The notes beneath the pieces were generated by a model. It was not told where the DNA came from and ran no database searches. It saw only the letters and a list, made by a program, of their open reading frames with translations. From the NCBI RefSeq assembly GCF_000715075.1, contig NC_134101.1:136042237-136106236 (forward strand): DNA of 64,000 nucleotides. The letters are read 5' to 3'. Source of the DNA: Nicotiana tabacum. Lineage: Eukaryota; Streptophyta; Magnoliopsida; Solanales; Solanaceae. A program made the position numbers and the translations under genes. Shown here in pieces: positions 24,469 through 35,427 of the stretch. The first letter of the stretch is position 1. Each line of letters begins with the position of its first letter.

Positions 24469-24704
24469 GCAAGACTGGGATCATGTTAGATTGGATGAGG
24501 AGACTGAAGAAAGCCCTTGGAGCAGCCCGAGTTTTGCAGTATCTTCATGACCTTGTTAATCCTCCTATCATACACAGAGACATAAAGTCCAACAACATCT
24601 TGCTGGATGAATGCCTAAACGCAAAAGTTGCTGATTTTGGTTTGTCCAAGCTTCTAGGTGACTATGAAAGGGGTCACATTACCACTCAGGTCAAAGAAAC
24701 AATG
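24469..24704 (+). pseudogene. Captured host fragment: receptor-like kinase exon
   Basis: One exon, bounded by TTGTAG at 24468 and the donor GTGAGT at 24705. It encodes the middle of a Ser/Thr kinase domain: [20 protein letters not shown], then YLHDL, the catalytic loop [13 protein letters not shown], then [11 protein letters not shown] (DFG motif) and [10 protein letters not shown], where VKGTM is usual. The pattern fits LRR receptor kinases of the HPCA1/At5g49760 kind (from memory). The glycine-rich loop, the catalytic Lys region and all domains N-terminal to them are absent, so it cannot act as a kinase. It sits antisense inside a TnpA-like intron, and the kept donor shows genomic DNA rather than mRNA was captured. 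Confidence 0.88.
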
Positions 24705-25722
24705 GTGAGTAAAGATTATCTTCATTCCTGCCCAAACTTGTTTGATTTGGAATATTGTATGCTTATATCTTAGCATTTTCTGATGTCCACAAGTTCAGAA
24801 ATTGTATTGTCTCGATAATTTCTAGTACAGTAGGAACCATTTGGGACTTTCTAAGGGAGAAACATCTGCACTTAGGGGCAGCATACCTTTGTGTCAATAA
24901 GACATAAGGGGAATCATACCATTGTGTCAACAAAATGCATCTTAACTCTTACACCAGAAGAATTACTCAACAAGAACAACTACTGCCAGGTGCTGAATGA
25001 TCAGCTATGACATGGGATTTTGGTGTTCAAAAATAGGATCGATGAGTGCATTCTGGACTAAAATCTCAGTGCACTTCATTACCCCCATATACAAGGAAGG
25101 CTATCGAACAAAGTTGGTCTCAGAATTTTCCTCGAACTCATAAGAGATCTACAACAAACTATGCAAACTCACTCATGCGCACAACTGCTGGTATAAAGAT
25201 GTCATATTTTATAGAACAGTTGTGGTGGATCACAAGGTGCTACAGCTGGTGTAATGAATTTGCATTAATCATATGCAACAAAAAGGATATAATGATCGTG
25301 GCTTCTTCAGCTCATCACCACAAATATGGATAATGCAAGGTTTGGACATTAATTTGGAAGATTCACTGGATTCATTATGTTCAAAGTTGAGGCAACACTG
25401 GTGATACAAAAAGATCTATCTAAGATTTTTTTAAAATTCTAACTAACATCTTAATTAGATAACACTTCATAGTCATAGAACACACTGTCTAAGTTAGACC
25501 TAGAGATTCAAGAGGTGATCCCGACAAGGGATGCAGTAAAACTAATTAAATGTAAAATGCAACAGATCATTTGTGGAATTAGCATTGAATAGAACTACTT
25601 TAACAAAAATTTCCAGCCACCATTAGCATATCTAACATAGACCATAAACAGAGTGGGAACGGTAACAAAAATTTCAAGTACTTTCAATTAAAATATTACT
25701 TTATAGTGCTTTAGATTATTAC
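24705..25722. other. TnpA-like intron, part after the kinase fragment
   Basis: It begins with the intron donor of the captured kinase gene. I see no further kinase exon and no other domain; the small plus-strand frame at 25046-25333 has no recognisable similarity. Confidence 0.45.
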
Positions 25723-25970
25723 CGTAATAGCTCGCCACATGTGTTCCGGCTTATCTTCTCCGATGTCCTTCCATGAATGTACTTGCAACGGACACATATT
25801 ACGATCACGAACTAATATGCCTAAGCGTCTCGAAAATGAGGCTTGATGCTTCCCAACAACCTGATTATGATAAAAGTTGACTCTAAACTTTTCTCCAGAT
25901 TTGGGTCCCGCAACATCTTTATTCCTATTCTTTCCTCTCACCTTTTTTGGGTTTTCAGATTCACATAGAT
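25723..25970 (-). other. TnpA-like exon with the KFRVNFYHNQVVG block
   Basis: Acceptor TTTGCAG before 25970 and donor GTAATA after 25723. It is open for 83 codons when joined to the phase-1 upstream exon. It carries a basic stretch (KKVRGKNRNKD) followed by the conserved region with HQASFSRRLGILVR and MWRAIT. Confidence 0.85.
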
Positions 25971-26040
25971 CTGCAAATTTTAATTTATAACATAAATTAA
26001 ATTCCAATTTTACAACAAAAAAAAATATTAAACTTGATAC

Positions 26041-27414
26041 CTTGCATCATTTCATCTTCTTGAGCAAGAGAAACATCGTCTTCCATCGGATCGAAACTAG
26101 GAGGCATAAGATTATTACTATTATGTGCTAGCTTATTCTGCTCAGAAGCTGCTGAGTTATGATTTTTACTTTCCCTAACAATATTTCTCTTTCCAACGCT
26201 TCCTTTTACCGAGCCCACAGATCTAACATTTTGCCTGCGTCCCCTTGCTCAAGCACCAGGTTGATTGTAAGTGTCTCGTACATTCTTCGAAGTAGATACT
26301 ATTTCTGCAGATTTTGATTAGAGTAAAACATAAAATAACTTCTATTCTTATAAGAAACAAAAAAAGAATAATTAAAGCTTGAGACCTTGCATCATTTCAG
26401 CTTCTTGAGTGAAGGGAATATCTTCTTCCATCATATCAAAACCAGGAGGCATAGGATTATTACTATTATGTGCTAGCTTATTCTGCTCACAAGCTGCTGA
26501 GTTGTGATTTTGTACTTTCCCTAACAAGATTTCTCTTTCCAACTCTTCCTTTTACCGAGCCCACAGATCTAACGTTTTGCCCGCGTCCCCTTGCTAAAGC
26601 ACCAGGATGATTGTAAGTGTCGTACATTCTTTGAAGTAGATACTATTTCTACAGATTTTGATTAGAGTAAAGCATAAAATAACTTCTAGTCTTATAACAA
26701 ACAAAAAAGAATAATTAAAGCTTAAGACCTTGCATCATTTCAGCTTCTTGAGTGAAGGGAATATCTTCTTCCATCATATCAAAACCAGGAGGCATAAGAT
26801 TATTACTATTATGTACTAGCTTATTCTGTTCACAAGTGCTGAGTTGTGATTTTTACTTTCCCCAACAAGATTTCTCTTTCCAACGCTTCCTTTTACCGAG
26901 CCTACAGATCTAATATTTTGCCCGCGTCCCCTTGCTAAAGCACCAGGTTGACTGCAAGTGTCTCGTACATTCTTCGAAGTAGCTGCAACTTCTGTAGATT
27001 TTGATTTGAGTAAAGCATAAAATAACTTCCAGTCTTATAACAAACAAAAAAGAATAATTAAAACTTGACACCTTGCATCATTTCAGCTTCTTGAGTGAAG
27101 GGAATATCTTCTTCCATCATATCAAAACCAGGAGGCATAAGATTATTACTATTATGTGCTAGCTTATTCTGCTTAGAAGCCCCTGAGTTGTAATTTTTAA
27201 TCTCTCCAAATAGATTTTTTTTGCCAACATTTACTTTTGTAGAGCCCAAAGATCAAAAGCTTCGCCCTTGTCCCCTTGCTAAAGACGCAGGTTGAATGTA
27301 TGCAAGATTTACATTCTTTAAAGCTCCTCCTGTTTCTACAAATTTTGATTTAAGTGAAACATAAAACCAATACCGGTTCAATAAGAAACAAAAAAAAGTT
27401 AAAACTTAAGAGAC
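26041..27414 (-). repeat. Four tandem copies of one TnpA-like exon plus intron
   Basis: Units 26041-26385 (345 bp), 26386-26728, 26729-27071 and 27072-27414 (343 bp each) each contain a 263-264-nt exon with its acceptor and GTCTC/GTATC donor. The exon resembles exon 1 (NHNSAASEQNKLAHNSNNL / NHNSTAFEQNKLAHTNNL). Exons start and end in phase 1, so extra copies keep the frame. Unit 1 has TGA for a Leu codon, unit 4 has TGA near 27255, unit 2 has +1 and -2 changes, and unit 3 lacks one base. The two middle units are the most alike, as expected from unequal exchange. Confidence 0.9.
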
Positions 27415-27417
27415 CTT

Positions 27418-27422
27418 GTTTC
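27418..27422. repeat. C2 target-site duplication, left copy (GTTTC)
   Basis: GTTTC at 27418-27422 and GCTTC at 32353-32357 flank the two 347-bp LTRs. One base has since changed. Removing C2 and one copy restores an open exon 1 ending in CAAG just before its GTCTCT donor. Confidence 0.88.
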
Positions 27423-27769
27423 TATTAAAGTAGTCAAATATCTCACATTGGTGGTTGACACTTTTGTTTGGGATTTTTTCCCTATAAAAGGAGGCCTAAT
27501 GTTTACGATTTATACACACCTCTCATTTGCCTTCTTGTCTTCTTAAGGCATGTGTATCTTCTCTCTTTAGTATTTTTTCACTTGTATTTTTGGAGTGGAA
27601 TAAAATATTGGTTGTGTCCGAGGAAGTAGGCAAAATTGGTCGAACCTCGTAAATTCTGGTGTTCCTATTATTGTTTCTTTATTGTCTTATTTATTATTTG
27701 GTGGCTGTCATAATTTTTGGTATAGTAGTTATGACTCATTCACACTATATACTTTTGGCTTCCACAACA
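27423..27769 (+). repeat. C2 5' LTR
   Basis: 347 bp, TATTAAAG... to ...CCACAACA. The start is TA where the 3' LTR has TG. It contains the TATA box at 27483-27489. Confidence 0.92.
27483..27489 (+). promoter_or_regulatory. C2 LTR TATA box
   Basis: CCCTATAAAAGGAGGC lies 60 bases into the LTR, and the same site is kept at 32066-32072. It would place the start of the C2 transcript roughly 30 bases downstream. The copy in the right LTR points into the rest of the CACTA element, antisense to its genes. Confidence 0.75.
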
Positions 27770-27788
27770 ATTGGTATCAGAGCCAAGG
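27770..27788 (+). other. C2 primer binding site (tRNA-Met type)
   Basis: ATTGGTATCAGAGCCAAGG directly follows the 5' LTR; TGGTATCAGAGCCA pairs with the 3' end of initiator tRNA-Met. Confidence 0.9.
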
Positions 27789-27968
27789 TACTATCTACGT
27801 ATGCTCTGTGATTGCAGCATAGTTTGATCTTCCACATCAGAAAAGATTTATCTTGGTAACTGAGTCAAGATTCTGTCTGAGTATGCTCTGTGGTTGCAGT
27901 TTAGTCTGCTCTTCCATACCAGAAAGAAAATAATCTTGATTTGTATCGTCGGCTGTTAAATAATAGTT

Positions 27969-30900
27969 GTGTCAAAGATGGGAGACAATAAACAAGAAGA
28001 ATCTACATCAAGTGCCAACAATACGTCATCATTGGAATCTTCGCTTATGACAAGAATTGTGCCAAATGCGAAATTTGCGGTAGAAATTTTTGATGGGTCA
28101 GGACATTTTGGGATGTGGCAAGGAGAAATTCTAGATGTTCTTTTTCAACAAGGGCTAGATCTTGCCATTGAAGAAAAAAGACCAGATGTCATTGGAGAAG
28201 AAGATTGGAGAATTATCAACCGTGTTGCTTGCGGTACCATTCGATCCTACCTTGCTAGAGAGCAGAAATATCCATACACAAAGGAAACTTCTGCAAGTAA
28301 ATTATGGAAAGCACTAGAGGATAAATTTTTGAAGAAAAACAGTCAAAATAAATTGTACATGAAGAAGAGACTGTTTCGCTTCACCTATGTTCCTGGTACC
28401 ACGATGAATGAACATATCACCAGTTTCAATAAGTTGGTTACAGATTTGCAAAATATGGATGCAACTTTTGATGATGGTGGCTTGTCCTTGATGTTGTTGG
28501 AGTCACTTCCTGATGAGTACGAGCACCTTGAAACTACTCTACTCCATGGAAATGATGAAATTTCTCTTAGAGAAGTTTGTTAGGCTTTGTACAGCTATGA
28601 ACAAAGAAAGGGAGAAAAACATAAGGGCAGAGAAGGAGAAGCACTGGTTGTGACTTTTGTCGAGAAAAGATGAATGTGCCTTTTGTCGAGAAAAGGGGCA
28701 CTGGAAGAAAGACTATCCGAAGTTGAAGATAAGGCCAAAAATAACAATGGAAAGGCCATTATGGATTCAAATGTAACTGATTGTGATGATTCAGACTTCT
28801 CATTAGTTACAACAGAGCCATCAACATCATCAGACATATGGTTGATGGACTCGGCTTGTAGCTATCATATGTGTCCCAACAGGGACTGGTTCGTGGATTT
28901 TCAAGAAGGAGAATATGGAGTCATCCAAACAGCGGATAACAACTCTCTTACCTCATATGGCATTGGTTAAATACGATTAAGGAACCATGATAGAATGATC
29001 AGAACATTAACAAATGTTCGATATGTACCGGATTTGAAGAAGAATCTCATCTCTGTGGAAGCCCTAGAATCAAAAGGGTTCAAAATCATTGCAGAAAATG
29101 AAGTAATGAGAGTATGCTCCGGTGCACTAGTGTTAATGAAGGCAAATCGGAAGAACAGTAATATGTACCACTATCGTGGCAATACAGTTATTGGGACAGT
29201 GACAGTGACATCTAGTGACGACTAAGAGGCAGAAACAACCAAGCTATGGCACATGCGCTTGGGACATGCTGGAGGAAAATCCTTGAAAACTCTATCAGAT
29301 CGAGGTTGTTAAATGGAGTAAAGGCTTGCAACTTGGAGTTTTGCAAGTATTGTGTCAAAGAGAAACAGACAAGGGTTAAATTTGGTACAGCAATCCATAA
29401 TACTAAAGGCATTTTGGATTATGTACACTCTGATGTTTGGGGTCCTTTCAAAACACCTTCATCGGGTGGGAAGCACTATTTTGTAACCTTTGTTGATGTT
29501 TTTTCCCGAAGAGTGTGGGTGTATACAATGACGAGCAAAGATGAAGTGTTGGGAAATTTTTCTCAAATGGAAAATGATGGTGGAGAATCAAACAGGCAGG
29601 AGGATCAAGTGTATTCGCACAGACAATGGAGGTGAATACAAAAAGATCATTTTAATAAGGTCTGTGAAAATGATGGCATCGTCCGACACTTTATTTTCAG
29701 ACATACACCACAACAGAATGGAGTGGCAGAACGTATGAACCGGACCTTGCTGGAGAAGGTACGGTGTATGTTGTCCAATGCTAGCTTGAGCAAAGAATTT
29801 TGAGCTGAGGCAATTACATATGCATGCCACCTCATTAATCGTCTACCATCTGCTGCTATTGACAGCAAGACACCATTTGAAAAATGGTATGGAAAGCCTG
29901 CTATAGATTATGACTTTTTGCACGTGTTTGGCTCAACTGCATATTATCATGTGACAGAGTCAAAATTGGATCCAAGGGCAAAGAAGGCTATTTTTATGGG
30001 GATTACTTCTGGAGTCAAAGGATACTGCTTATGGTATCCTATGACAAAGAAAGTAATATTCAGCAGGGATGTTACCTTTGATGAATCTGCTATGGTAAAT
30101 AAAGTAACAGGAGATACCAAACAACATGAGGGTGCTTCTAACCAGGTGGAGTTCGAGGGAAAATTTATTTTTCCTACACAAGAAGCAGAGGAGGAAACAA
30201 ATGAAGATTATCCTCTGGAAGAAGAGACAGTAGAGAGGGAGATTCCAACTCAGGAACCTCAAAACACCTCGAATCAATAGCAACCAGCAGGCCAAAAAGG
30301 ACAATAACAAAACATGTTCGTCTTATAGAGACGGTTGCTTGTGCCACCTCAATTGTAGCTAATGATGTTCCTACCACTTATAAAGACGCAGTCCAAAGTT
30401 CAGAAGAAGATAAGTGGAGGATTGCCATGAATGATGAAATACAGTCTCTTTATCAGAATCATACATGGAGATTGGCCAATCTCCCGAAGGGAAAGAAAGC
30501 AATTAGGTGCAAATGGGTATTTACAAAGAAAGAAGGATTTCCTAACCAAGAAGATGTTCGCTACAAAGCAAGATTGGTGGCCAAAGGATATGCTCAAAAG
30601 GAGGGAATTGATTACAATGAAGTGTTTTCTCCAGTTGTAAAACATTCTCCATTAGAATTATGTTGGCTTTGGTAGCATAGTTGAATTTGGAACAAGTTCA
30701 AATGGATGTAAAAACTGCATTTTTACATGGAAACTTGGGGGAGAAAATCTACATGAGTCAGCCAGAAGGATTCAAAGTTGCTGGAAAAGGAAATATGGTT
30801 GCAAAAAATCATTGTACGGATTGAAACAATATTCTAGACAATGGTACAAATGATTTGACAAGTTTCTGTTGCGGCAAGGGTACAAGAGAAGCAAATACGA

Positions 30901-31927
30901 TCATTGTGTGTATTTGCGCAAGCGTGAAGATGGTTCCTTTGTATATCTTCTCCTATATGTTGATGATATGTTGATAGCTTCCAAGAATTCGGAAGAAATT
31001 GATAAGTTGAAGATTCAACTGAAGAAGGAGTTCGAGATGAAGGATCTGGGTGAGGCAAAGAAAATTCTTGGCATGGAGATAATACGAGATAGACGTTCAA
31101 AGAAACTCTGTTTATCTCAAAAGGAATATTTGAAGAGAGTACTACAACATTTTGGCATAGATGAGAATACTAAGCCAGTTAGTACCCCACTTTCTCCCCA
31201 TTTTAAGCTAAGTACTACTATGTCGCCAAAAGATGAAACTGATCGAGAGTATATGTCAAAGGTACCATACGTAAATGTTGTTGGTAGCTTGATGTATGCA
31301 ATGGTCTGTACGAGACCTGACATTTCACAAGTTGTTGGAGTTATTAGTAGATATATGCATAATCCAGGAAAGGAGCATTGACAAGTTGTGAAGTGGATTC
31401 TACGGTATATTCATAATACTATAGATGTTGGGTTAGTTTTTGAGCAGGAAGGCAATCAGTCCGTATTTGGATATTGTGACTCAGATTTTGCAGGTGATCT
31501 AGACAAACGAAGATCAACTACTGGTTATGTATTTACTTTTGCAAATGCACCAGTTAGTTGGAAGTCTACTTTGCAGTCAACAGTTGCTTTGTCTACAACA
31601 GAGGTAGAGTACATGGCTATTACAGAGGTTGTGAAGGAGGCAATTTGGCTTTAGGGGTTGCTAAAAGAGCTTGGCATTAGGCAAAAAAGTATCACAATTT
31701 TTTGTGATAGTCAAAGTGCTATTCAATTAGCAAAGAACCAAGTTTATCATGCAAGGACGGAGCACATTGATGTTCGGTATCATTTCGTACGAGAAATCAT
31801 AGAAGAAGGTGGAGTCACGATGAACAAAATTCATACTACAGACAATCCTGCTGATATGCTGACAAAAGTGGTGACTGCAGTCAAGTTTCAACATTGTTTG
31901 GATTTGATCAACATTGTTGAACATTGA
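27969..31927 (+). pseudogene. C2 gag-pol (copia type), broken
   Basis: Gag starts at 27969 or, one start later, at 27978 (MGDNKQEES) and runs to a TAG at 28581, where FDGSGHFGMWQGEILDVL is typical of Tnt1-like Gag. The zinc knuckle near 28675 reads CAFCREKGHWKKDY, with Tyr for the last Cys. Protease has WLMDSACSYHM near 28845. Integrase has MRLGHAGGKS, CKYCVKEKQ, HSDVWGPF near 29432, RTDNGGEY near 29620 (after a frameshift) and the catalytic Glu near 29728. RT spans about 30400-31000 with YVDDMLIA at 30956. RNase H has YCDSDFAGDLDKRRS near 31475 and HIDVRYHFVREII near 31770, ending in TGA at 31925-31927. Stops and shifts occur near 28581, 28970, 29225, 29600, 30280, 30675 and 31380. Confidence 0.92.
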
Positions 31928-32005
31928 AGATTGAAGATGAAGACACAACCAAAATTTTTTATTGAGATAAAATTGAAGATATGGAATTTTGCCAAGGTGG
32001 AGATT

Positions 32006-32352
32006 TGTTGAAGTTGTCAAATATCCCACAGCGGTGGTTGACACTTTTGTTTGGGATTGTTTCCCTATAAAAGGAGGCATAATATTTAGGATTTATACAC
32101 ACCTCTCATTTGCCTTCTTATCTTCTTAAGGCATTTGTATCTTCTCTCTTTAGTATTTTTTCACTTGTATTTTTGGAGTGGAATAAAATATTGGTTGTGT
32201 CCGAGGAAGTAGGCAAAATTGGTCGAACCTCGTAAATTCTGGTGTTTCTTTTATTGTTGCTTTATTGTCTTATTTATTAGTTGGTGGCTTTCATAATTTT
32301 TGGTATAGTAGTTGTGACTCATTCAAACTATATACATTTGGCTTCCGCAACA
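32006..32352 (+). repeat. C2 3' LTR
   Basis: 347 bp, TGTTGAAG... to ...CCGCAACA, preceded by the polypurine tract at about 31993-32005. Confidence 0.93.
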
Positions 32353-32357
32353 GCTTC

Positions 32358-32629
32358 GCTTCAGCGTCTTGAGAAAGGGGAGCATCGTCTTCCATCAAAG
32401 CGAAACTAGGGGGCACAAGATTATTAGTATGTGCAAGCTTATTCTGCTCAAAAGCTGTTGAGTTGTGATTTTTACTTTTGCCAATAAGAGTTCTCTTTTC
32501 AATACTTGTTTTTACAGATCCCAAAGATCCAAAGTTATGTTCTCTTCTCCTTGCTAAAGCATCAGGTTGAATATATGCACGATGTACATTCTTTGAAGTT
32601 GCTCCCATTTCAGACTTTGATGGATTCAT
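32358..32629 (-). other. TnpA-like exon 1 (5' portion, start codon)
   Basis: ATG at 32627-32629 opens MNPSKSEMGATSKNVHRAY... and stays open to the C2 insertion, 8 bases before the donor. It shares sequence with the downstream repeated exon, so it is itself part of the amplified family. No upstream in-frame ATG in the same sequence context is evident. Confidence 0.8.
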
Positions 32630-33529
32630 ATCAACCTAAAATAAATAAAAGTATGGAGTAACTGTTAGTTGAGAAGAAAAGTCAAAGCAAATAGTAGATC
32701 TTTTTTACATACACAGGCACCATTCCAAAATTCCATCTTATTAAGTTTCCTGATATACCAAAACAAACTACTATATGAACCTGAAGTCAAAATCCCAGTT
32801 AATATCCAACCATAAATAGTATCACATACTAAAGTAAAGATAATAACTTTACCCATTATTTTTCTTTTACACGATGCATAGCCATTAGCAGAAAACTAAC
32901 CACATGCATTCAACATTCAATAAGCAGAGAATTTGAATAGTGCAACAACACATTAGCAACATGTCAAAGTTGCTCCATAGGCTATTCCAACTACAGCAAG
33001 CTACTTTTAAGGTGGCTTTTTCACCATATTGCCTTCCATCGATCTAACTGCATTATTTTCTAAAACAGGACTGGAGTAGAAAGATTTTTAATTTCATCGA
33101 AAATTGACCAATCTCATTATATGGCACAGATTAGCAAAAATCATCAGTACTACATAGAATTAGAGCAAAGATCTAACTTTCGTGATTTACTCTCAAGCAG
33201 ATGAAAATTGTGAAAAATCTGACCCCAAAATTTTATTTTGAGACGGGATTAGAATATGCAACACGAAAGCATCCTAATAAAATACAGAAAATTTGAATAG
33301 TGCAACAACACATTTGTTATTACATGTAATTCCTCGAACACAATAATTGTAACACATTAATACCAACTTCAATACCTCCATTTGCTTATTTTCGCTTTCT
33401 ATTTTCCCTTGCAAGTCGATGGAAGGGACTACTTTACAATTCAATTCACTCAAAGCAGAAGACAGAGCACATCCAATAGCAAAAATTTACGACAATAAAG
33501 CAAAAGGAGAAAACTCAATTGTCACTCAC
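32630..33529. other. CACTA interior upstream of the TnpA-like start
   Basis: Expected position of promoter or 5' untranslated sequence of the TnpA-like gene, or of an intergenic spacer. AT-rich; no element-specific motif is identified. Confidence 0.4.
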
Positions 33530-33619
33530 CAGAGAAGGTAAAAAAGGTGGAGCCTCACTGAGTGATGTCTTCTTGTGGAACACATAGAAATTCTTAGCCT
33601 GATACTGGAAATCGTTTTT
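33530..33619 (-). pseudogene. Unidentified 90-bp coding-like exon, probably captured host DNA
   Basis: On the minus strand, TTCATAG precedes 33619 and the donor CTG-GTGAGTG follows 33530. Between them are exactly 30 open codons, including NDFQYQAKNFYVFHKK and EAPPFLPSL. A perfect phase-0 exon with canonical borders and no similarity to either CACTA gene suggests a fragment of a host gene or an upstream exon of the TnpA-like gene. I do not recognise the protein. Confidence 0.5.
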
Positions 33620-35377
33620 CTATGAATAAATAGAATTAGCAACACAAAAGCTAATAGAAAAAGCTTACCGAGCTTCAGCTGATGAATTTCGACTGTCTAT
33701 TTGTCATCTAGACCGGATAGAGACCTGATAGCAAGCTACTTTTAAGGTTGCTTTTTCTATATAATAGAAATTGACATTCGAATGCTATCTGGTTTAGGAT
33801 TTAAATGAGGTGTATTGATAAAACTACTTCTTTGTTTATTGAGTAAAGGGGAAAGATACATGTTTTACAGCCGTTGACATTACATCCTAAGACTAAAGTA
33901 TGAATTTAATCTGAATTGACAATTCAAAACTACCCATGCTTGTACACCCAAACTCTCATTTCTATTTAAACTGTACGTCTACTATGTTGATGGCGCGACA
34001 CAAATACATTTAAAATACATGTCACTACAACAAAGAAAAAAATGCTCTGGAAACACAAAAAAGGCCACTAAAAGTTGCCATAATTTGTTAAAAGCAAAAT
34101 TATTTTTATACTCCTGAGTTAGCAAAAGATAAAATCTACAGAACTATTTTAAGAAACCTCAACTACATCCTTGAGATATGAGGAGCAGACGAATTTAAGC
34201 TCAAAATAACACATAGGAGAGGGGAAAAGGCAATTTTCACAACGTACAAGGTGAAGAAACTCGGAATGTAGGCTATATCTCGTATGGTCACTAGCTATTT
34301 AAGCTAAGCTTATCTTTATGCTATTATAGCCATATGTATATGTTCGGTCATTGTACATGAATACAATCCAAGAGCTAAATATGATAGAATACAATAAATC
34401 TCTCAATTAAATAAACTTGTAAAAGAAATTTGATAGAACCACATTTTCCATCAACTCTTAAGCGAAAAGGAGGTAAATTCTTCCTCTTTTGGCTTGGAAA
34501 TAGGTCTGGAAGAATCAAAATCAAAGCAAATGAATCACTGACTTTAAGATGAAGAAATTTATAATAGAATCATGAAGAAAGACCTTCGCCTGCAATGGAT
34601 TCCTTCAAATGAATAACAAGGAGGAATATTTTTCACAGAGAAAGTATATTTCTAAGTGCAATGCATAAGAAATCAAAACAAATTCTAGCTTGTAGAATTC
34701 CAATTCCAAAAGAAAAAACAAAAAGGTCGATGGGAGTCTATTATATCATCAGTAATTTTTATTGTTTTTTCAATATCAAGATGTTCAGATTTTCTCAGGT
34801 GAGTAATTAAGTCTATAAGAACAAAAAAGGGATAGTGGCAAAGCGGCCATTAATACTACACTGGATTATTCGTGTACTCTTACTGTTCTGCAATTTCAAA
34901 GGGATAAGGTAGAACAACCTACCAAACAAAAAAATAAAATCAATAACATGTAACTAACAATCATACCCTATATCTTTAGTGTGTGGAAGATGGTAGCAAT
35001 CAGATGGTTACTCAAGTCCATAAATTGGCCCCAGAATGCTCAAAGAAAGATAATACTTTCTTCTAAAAGAGTCCTTGCTCGCCCCTAGAGATTTCACTAT
35101 TGTACCCCAAATAGGAGGAGGACAACAGAATACTCCAAAGAAGATGACTTAGACATATCATCAAACACATGAGTGCAAAGTTCACTTCAAAATTACAATC
35201 ACTTTTGATACCTTAAGAAAAAATTCATCAAAGTGACAATGAGTGTGTAAATCGGGTACAATTATTAATGTAAATCAGGTACAATTACTAACATGCACCA
35301 AAATTTAGCTAAAAATACATTCAAAACAACTGTTGATAGCAATAAAGCAAGACCATGGAAACGCAAGCAATGCTCAC
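33620..35377. other. CACTA interior between two coding-like exons, nothing recognised
   Basis: AT-rich; no frame with a known motif on either strand. It may be intron sequence of a captured gene spanning 35427 to 33530. Confidence 0.35.
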
Positions 35378-35427
35378 CGGAGTTGTCCAGAATCTTGGAG
35401 GTGCGACCTACAAGCTTAGACCAATTT
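35378..35427 (-). pseudogene. Possible 50-bp captured exon
   Basis: On the minus strand TTTTTTAG precedes 35427 and the donor CCG-GTGAGC follows 35378. One frame is open: NWSKLVGRTSKILDNSG. It is short enough to arise by chance. I list it because its strand and donor context resemble those of the exon at 33530-33619. Confidence 0.3.

Larger units (their letters stand above)
27423..32352 (+). mobile_element. C2: Ty1/copia retrotransposon inserted in TnpA-like exon 1
   Basis: LTRs 27423-27769 and 32006-32352 are both exactly 347 bp. A tRNA-Met primer site follows the left one, and the tract CCAAGGTGGAGATT precedes the right one. The order gag, protease, integrase, RT, RNase H is copia; motifs look like the Tork/Tnt1 group (inference). 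By hand count the LTRs differ at about 21 positions (6%), including the first TG, now TA in the left copy. It is the youngest member of the nest and is broken by several stops and shifts. Confidence 0.94.
22398..32629 (-). pseudogene. TnpA-like gene of the CACTA element (plant Ptta/En/Spm transposase family), ten exons
   Basis: Exons read from splice sites: 32629-32358 plus 27422-27415 (split by C2), 27335-27072, 26991-26729, 26648-26386, 26304-26041, 25970-25723, 23373-23167, 23087-22995, 22928-22830 and 22745-22398 (TGA). Phases agree throughout: exon 1 is 280 nt, the repeated exon 264 nt, then 248, 207, 93, 99 and 348. Family hallmarks are KFRVNFYHNQVVG, NHQRDHVLNHMRKLWNNWRG, RTGSKPI, FFETHKKND and CFGPQNKSHVIGLGGGITTK. 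The C-terminus has two KEKESL repeats typical of a coiled coil. Damage: TGA in exons 26304-26041 and 27335-27072, net 1-nt changes in the two middle copies, TAG at 22542-22544. TnpA proteins bind subterminal repeats and help excision. The kinase fragment lies antisense in its largest remaining intron. Confidence 0.88.

Noticed and set aside
24432..24773. A 113-codon kinase gene with its own ATG
   Set aside because: The first twelve codons lie upstream of an intron acceptor and the last twenty beyond a donor. Only 24469-24704 is kinase sequence, too little for a fold.
27770..27788. tRNA gene suggested by TGGTATCAGAGCC
   Set aside because: This is the primer site complementary to a tRNA end; no cloverleaf follows. 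The same holds at 43808, 55398 and below 17919.
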